DNA from: Ruminococcus flavefaciens
Lineage (GTDB): Bacteria > Bacillota > Clostridia > Oscillospirales > Ruminococcaceae
Length of the DNA: 64,000 bases
NCBI GenBank assembly: GCA_002309635.1
Contig: DBXO01000011.1
Coordinates: 1-64,000 of the forward strand
Reading direction: 5' to 3'
Positions 61,156 through 64,000 of this stretch are shown in pieces (position 1 is the stretch's first letter; each line of letters opens with the position of its first letter). The translations under genes were made by a program, and so were the position numbers. The notes beneath the pieces were generated by a model that saw only the letters and a list, made by a program, of their open reading frames with translations, did not search any database and was not told where the DNA came from.

Positions 61156-62544
61156 TTAAAGTGCCATGACCGCTTCAGCTTCCTCGGCCTGTTCTTCGCT
61201 CTGCTCCTGTTCCTGACAGCATTCCTCCACCGTCACCCTTATAGCCGAGTCCGCAAGCTGATACAGCAGTTTCGCCGTCCGGACAGACTGATCCCTTGTT
61301 CGTGCCGTTTGTCTGAAATCGCTCTCCACCGCCTTGAAAATATTGCTCATATCGCGCTGTTTTTGCCCTATTCTGCCCTTGTCGGCATACGCCCTGTATT
61401 CTTTCCTCAGCTTGGCACAGAGCCCTTTAAAATCGCTGTTATACCCTGCCTGCTGTAAATAGAAAACCGAGCCTGTTACTGCAAGCTCGGTCATAAAATC
61501 TGTATCTCCGCTTCTGTACGCCTTTCGCAGCTCATTCATAAAGCCGCAAGGATCAAAGGTCAGCTCACGGAGATCTTCTGTTATTTCATGGTATTTATTT
61601 TTTCGGAAGTGAGGTACGGCAGGGAGAGCCTCTGCTCCGTTCATTGCTTTAAGCGCTTCGTTGAAGTCCTTGTATTCGGGAGTGCATCGCTGTATATCGG
61701 TATATCCTTTATCTGTGAGAATATCCCTGAGCCTTTCATATCCGTCAATACCGCCCTCATCGTTATCGGTACAGATACAAATTTTCTGCAGATTATCATG
61801 TGTCTCCAGTACCTGCAGCAGCGGATTCTCATATACGCCGTTAAGTGCTATGTAGCTGTGCTCCTGCCAGTTATCGGGATACAGTGTTATGAAACTGAGC
61901 ATATCAATAGGCGCTTCAAAGACGTACAGCTTGTCCGATGTACCGAAGTGCGAAAAGCTGTATCTTGTATCAGAGCCTTCCACAGTTATACGGAACGAGT
62001 TTCCGTATGTGGATGTAGAGCGTTTGCTTGCCTGTCTTGGTTTTCCGTTCTCGTTAAGTCCGACGAATACAGCGTTATGGTGAGCCTTATCCTCATACAG
62101 GGTATGAGCTCTTGCGAAATGAGTGATTATCTCAGGGGAGATATATCGCTGCTTTATGAGATAAGCATATACACGGTGCATATCCTCATTGGCTTCGGGG
62201 AGCTCGAAGTCCTTTTTCTTTACAGCTGTCTCCGCTTTATGGGGAGGGCTGTGCTGCTGCGGTTCTACCGAATATCCGAGAAGGCTTTGTACTGCATCGA
62301 CAAAGTTCATACCGTAAAAATACTGCATAAACTTTATAGCTCCGCCGCCTGTCTGATTCTTATGGTCGAACCATCTGTTCCCTGACAGTGTGATGCTGTC
62401 ATGCTTACCGCCGCCGTCGGTATATATGAGCTTGTATTCCCGTCCTGCGCGTTCAAGCTTCTCGCCGCGCATCTGCAGGAAATCAGCTAATTCAGTATTG
62501 TTTGCCTGCTGTTTCTGTTCATCTGTGAATTGTATGTATGGCAT
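61156..62544 (-). CDS. TOPRIM/DUF3991 primase-like protein
   Basis: A 462-residue protein: the N-terminal DUF3991-type region (WFDHKNQTGGGAIKFMQYF) is a CHC2-like primase core, and a TOPRIM domain (ICICTDNDEGGIDGYERL) follows near residue 255. The C-terminus is helical with an Glu-rich tail. It probably primes the second strand after transfer. Confidence 0.85.
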   Translation of the reverse strand: MPYIQFTDEQKQQANNTELADFLQMRGEKLERAGREYKLIYTDGGGKHDSITLSGNRWFDHKNQTGGGAIKFMQYFYGMNFVDAVQSLLGYSVEPQQHSPPHKAETAVKKKDFELPEANEDMHRVYAYLIKQRYISPEIITHFARAHTLYEDKAHHNAVFVGLNENGKPRQASKRSTSTYGNSFRITVEGSDTRYSFSHFGTSDKLYVFEAPIDMLSFITLYPDNWQEHSYIALNGVYENPLLQVLETHDNLQKICICTDNDEGGIDGYERLRDILTDKGYTDIQRCTPEYKDFNEALKAMNGAEALPAVPHFRKNKYHEITEDLRELTFDPCGFMNELRKAYRSGDTDFMTELAVTGSVFYLQQAGYNSDFKGLCAKLRKEYRAYADKGRIGQKQRDMSNIFKAVESDFRQTARTRDQSVRTAKLLYQLADSAIRVTVEECCQEQEQSEEQAEEAEAVMAL

Positions 62545-62573
62545 GATTCACCTCCCTTATGTTTACTCCACTG

Positions 62574-62996
62574 TCAATTCAAAGAAATGCCTTCATCATG
62601 AACAATTTCCTGCACGGGGTCGGCAAAACAGGAAAGGTACTCATCTATCATACCTGACAGCAGCTTGTACTGCTTATCATTCGGCGGCGAACCGTACCAT
62701 GCTGTTTCTCCGCGATATGTCCATGCGTATGGAGAGATAAAATCATTGTTTAATTTTTGCTTTCCCCATATATCTGCAAATTTTATCAACTGTGCGTCTA
62801 TCCTGCCGTTGTGTATATTCATAAGCTCTATCAGCAGAGCGGAGTAATGATCTGCATAGCCGCACTCTGAAAATGACAGCTTGACTGATGTATCATCGGT
62901 GAGCCTGCATACGCAGGCTCTGCCGACAAATTTTGGATCGTTTATGTATTCGCAGTCCGATATGATTTTTCGCAGTACAGATTCAAAGAACGTCAT
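62574..62996 (-). CDS. Element protein of unknown function
   Basis: About 140 residues. ATG overlaps the preceding TGA (ATGA), which fixes the start at 62996. Sequence FESVLRKIISDCEYINDPKFVGRACVCRL and PPNDKQYKLLSGMIDEYL; a conserved element protein by context. No motif gives a function. Confidence 0.6.
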   Translation of the reverse strand: MTFFESVLRKIISDCEYINDPKFVGRACVCRLTDDTSVKLSFSECGYADHYSALLIELMNIHNGRIDAQLIKFADIWGKQKLNNDFISPYAWTYRGETAWYGSPPNDKQYKLLSGMIDEYLSCFADPVQEIVHDEGISLN

Positions 62997-63334
62997 ATAC
63001 TGACAACCGACCAGATATACAGTGGAGCGGTAAGGGTGAATATGAGGCAGGCGAAAATGATCGCAATAGGTGTCCACTCAAGCTGTCCGTGCTTACGGTA
63101 TTCCATATATGCAAGACCTATCTTCACAAACAACAGTATAGCGAGTATTACGTCTATTACAGGAAATATGACATTATCGACCACTGATTTTATCTGTCCT
63201 TTTGCGGTGTTCCATGTACCTGTTACCGCACCTGCAACATCGCCCTCGGCGTGTGCCGTAATTACTGCAAGGTTTACAAATGCCATTACTGACGCGAGCT
63301 CACAGGCGATAGCTCTTTTAATACTTTTCTTCAA
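62993..63334 (-). CDS. VirB2/TrbC-like small membrane protein (TTG start)
   Basis: About 113 residues. The ribosome site AAGGAGG lies 9 bases before TTG at 63334, while the GTG at 63358 is upstream of it, so TTG is preferred. A signal-like helix with an AHA cleavage site is followed by two helices (VIFPVIDVILAILLFVKIGL, then IAIIFACLIFTLTAPLYIW), the layout of a pilin-like VirB2/TrbC protein. Confidence 0.7.
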   Translation of the reverse strand: MKKSIKRAIACELASVMAFVNLAVITAHAEGDVAGAVTGTWNTAKGQIKSVVDNVIFPVIDVILAILLFVKIGLAYMEYRKHGQLEWTPIAIIFACLIFTLTAPLYIWSVVSI

Positions 63335-63397
63335 TGTATCAATCCTCCTTAAATTCACAAGTATATCCGCAGGATATTACTTGCATACAGGTTTTTT

Positions 63398-63568
63398 TTA
63401 TGATCCTGAAAGCATTATGTACCTTGTAAGCACAAGAACTCTCGGCATCGGCATAAATGCTTTCATTTCTTCTGAAGCTCCGCTGCATAATATCAGATAA
63501 ATGATCACTGATACTGTTACAGCAGCAAGAGCTATCAGGGTAAAACTTAATTTTTTCTTATTATTCAT
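63398..63568 (-). CDS. Small membrane protein
   Basis: A 56-residue protein with one helix (FTLIALAAVTVSVIIYLIL) then SGASEEMKAFMPMP. AGAGGAAG lies before the ATG, which overlaps the previous stop (TGATG). No family recognised. Confidence 0.6.
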   Translation of the reverse strand: MNNKKKLSFTLIALAAVTVSVIIYLILCSGASEEMKAFMPMPRVLVLTRYIMLSGS

Positions 63569-63762
63569 CAGCTTCCTCTTTCGATAAAATAGGGGCAGAG
63601 CTCAGGTTCGTCATCTTCTGTTTCTTCTTTTTCCCTGAATACAGCCTTTGTTATCATTAAGATACCCGAAGCTATCAGTATCACGGCAAAAGTGAGCTTG
63701 CCCCTTGAAACCGATACATTAATTTTGCGGTTTGTTCTGTCTCTGATATGTATATTTACCAC
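63568..63762 (-). CDS. Small membrane protein, start uncertain
   Basis: A 64-residue frame from GTG at 63762: basic N-terminus (IRDRTNRKINVSV), one helix (LTFAVILIASGILMITKAVF), acidic tail. GGAGGGAGG overlaps the GTG; an ATA at 63753 would be better spaced but is a rare start. Translational coupling to the next gene supports coding. Confidence 0.45.
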   Translation of the reverse strand: MVNIHIRDRTNRKINVSVSRGKLTFAVILIASGILMITKAVFREKEETEDDEPELCPYFIERGS

Positions 63763-63787
63763 CTCCCTCCGCTGTATATCCGATGCC

Positions 63788-64000
63788 TTACATAGCCATT
63801 GAGAGTTCCTCGTCCTCAGCTTCATCCTCGCTGAGTTCATCATTTTCCTCGGCTTCGCCGCTGTCCTCAAGGCTCTCTGTTTCATCATGTTCTTCGTCCT
63901 CGTCGGCTTCTTCGGTATCGTCCATATCCTCATCAAAGTCCTCATCCTCAGATTCCTCATCATCGAGTTCTTCGTCCTCGTCAGGTTCCTCGATATCGTC
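63788..64000 (-). CDS. C-terminal end of an acidic protein leaving the window
   Basis: The frame is open from the window edge for 70 codons and ends ELSMAM-stop. More than half of the residues are Asp or Glu. This may be a DNA-mimic or SSB-like acidic tail; the rest of the protein is outside the window. Confidence 0.6.
   Translation of the reverse strand, partial: DDIEEPDEDEELDDEESEDEDFDEDMDDTEEADEDEEHDETESLEDSGEAEENDELSEDEAEDEELSMAM

Overview
The window looks like a low-to-mid GC Firmicute of the Ruminococcus/Oscillospiraceae type. The evidence is the gene content (FeoA-FeoA-FeoB with the Cys-rich FeoB partner, DUF3793/DUF2325/flavodoxin, a Tp47-like surface protein, GLUG repeats, an agr system, Clostridial-type large serine recombinases and a MobP/VirD4/VirB4 conjugation module), strong AGGAGG ribosome sites, and promoters with TTGACA-17 bp-TATAAT spacing. 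All calls come from reading the sequence; no database search was run.

Layout. (1) 0-5.7 kb: a DUF2520 dehydrogenase-like gene with a structured leader (followed by the first codons of a gene that may be panB), a methyltransferase, and a FtsX-type ABC exporter. The methyltransferase and the ABC exporter share an almost identical promoter plus operator. (2) 5.9-15.6 kb: one long minus-strand iron operon, feoA-feoA-feoB-Cys-rich protein-DUF2325-DUF3793-flavodoxin-Tp47-like surface protein-ferric-reductase/FMN protein. It ends in an open reading frame that fuses a truncated AraC regulator to a truncated P1B metal ATPase. (3) 15.6-24.6 kb: enolase, a second in-frame fusion (ECF S-component start joined to an ECF ATPase end), a heterodimeric ABC exporter, a ZinT-like lipoprotein and a ZIP metal transporter. 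A 16-bp dyad, GTTA-N8-TAAC, recurs at six sites in 12-25 kb (feoA, feoB, DUF2325, enolase, ZinT-like, ZIP) and looks like a DtxR/IdeR-type metal regulon.

(4) 24.6-38.3 kb: an AT-rich accessory island: a tandem 94-bp non-coding repeat, a PARIS-like ATPase/TOPRIM pair, a PD-(D/E)XK-type AAA ATPase, a serine recombinase with a catalytic-domain-less partner, an AbiH-GNAT-ASCH operon and a large YobI-like P-loop NTPase. This reads as an anti-phage defence island bracketed by recombinase modules. (5) 38.4-64 kb: an integrative and conjugative element, all genes on the minus strand except one cassette. It carries a serine recombinase with two small upstream genes, a sigma-like factor, an agr quorum-sensing locus (agrD, agrB, agrC, agrA and two XRE regulators), a divergent plus-strand cassette (secreted Tyr/Ser-rich protein plus a three-gene FtsX/MacB-type ABC system resembling lactococcin-972 transport/immunity), a MobP-type relaxase with a candidate oriT, ArdA-like antirestriction, and the T4SS genes (VirB4, PrgI-like, TrbL-like, VirD4, primase, VirB2-like). 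The element runs off the right edge.

The most interesting signals are the quorum-sensing locus next to a divergent secreted-protein/ABC cassette with paired inverted motifs at its promoters, the six-site metal operator family that includes enolase, and the two independent in-frame gene fusions on the chromosomal side.
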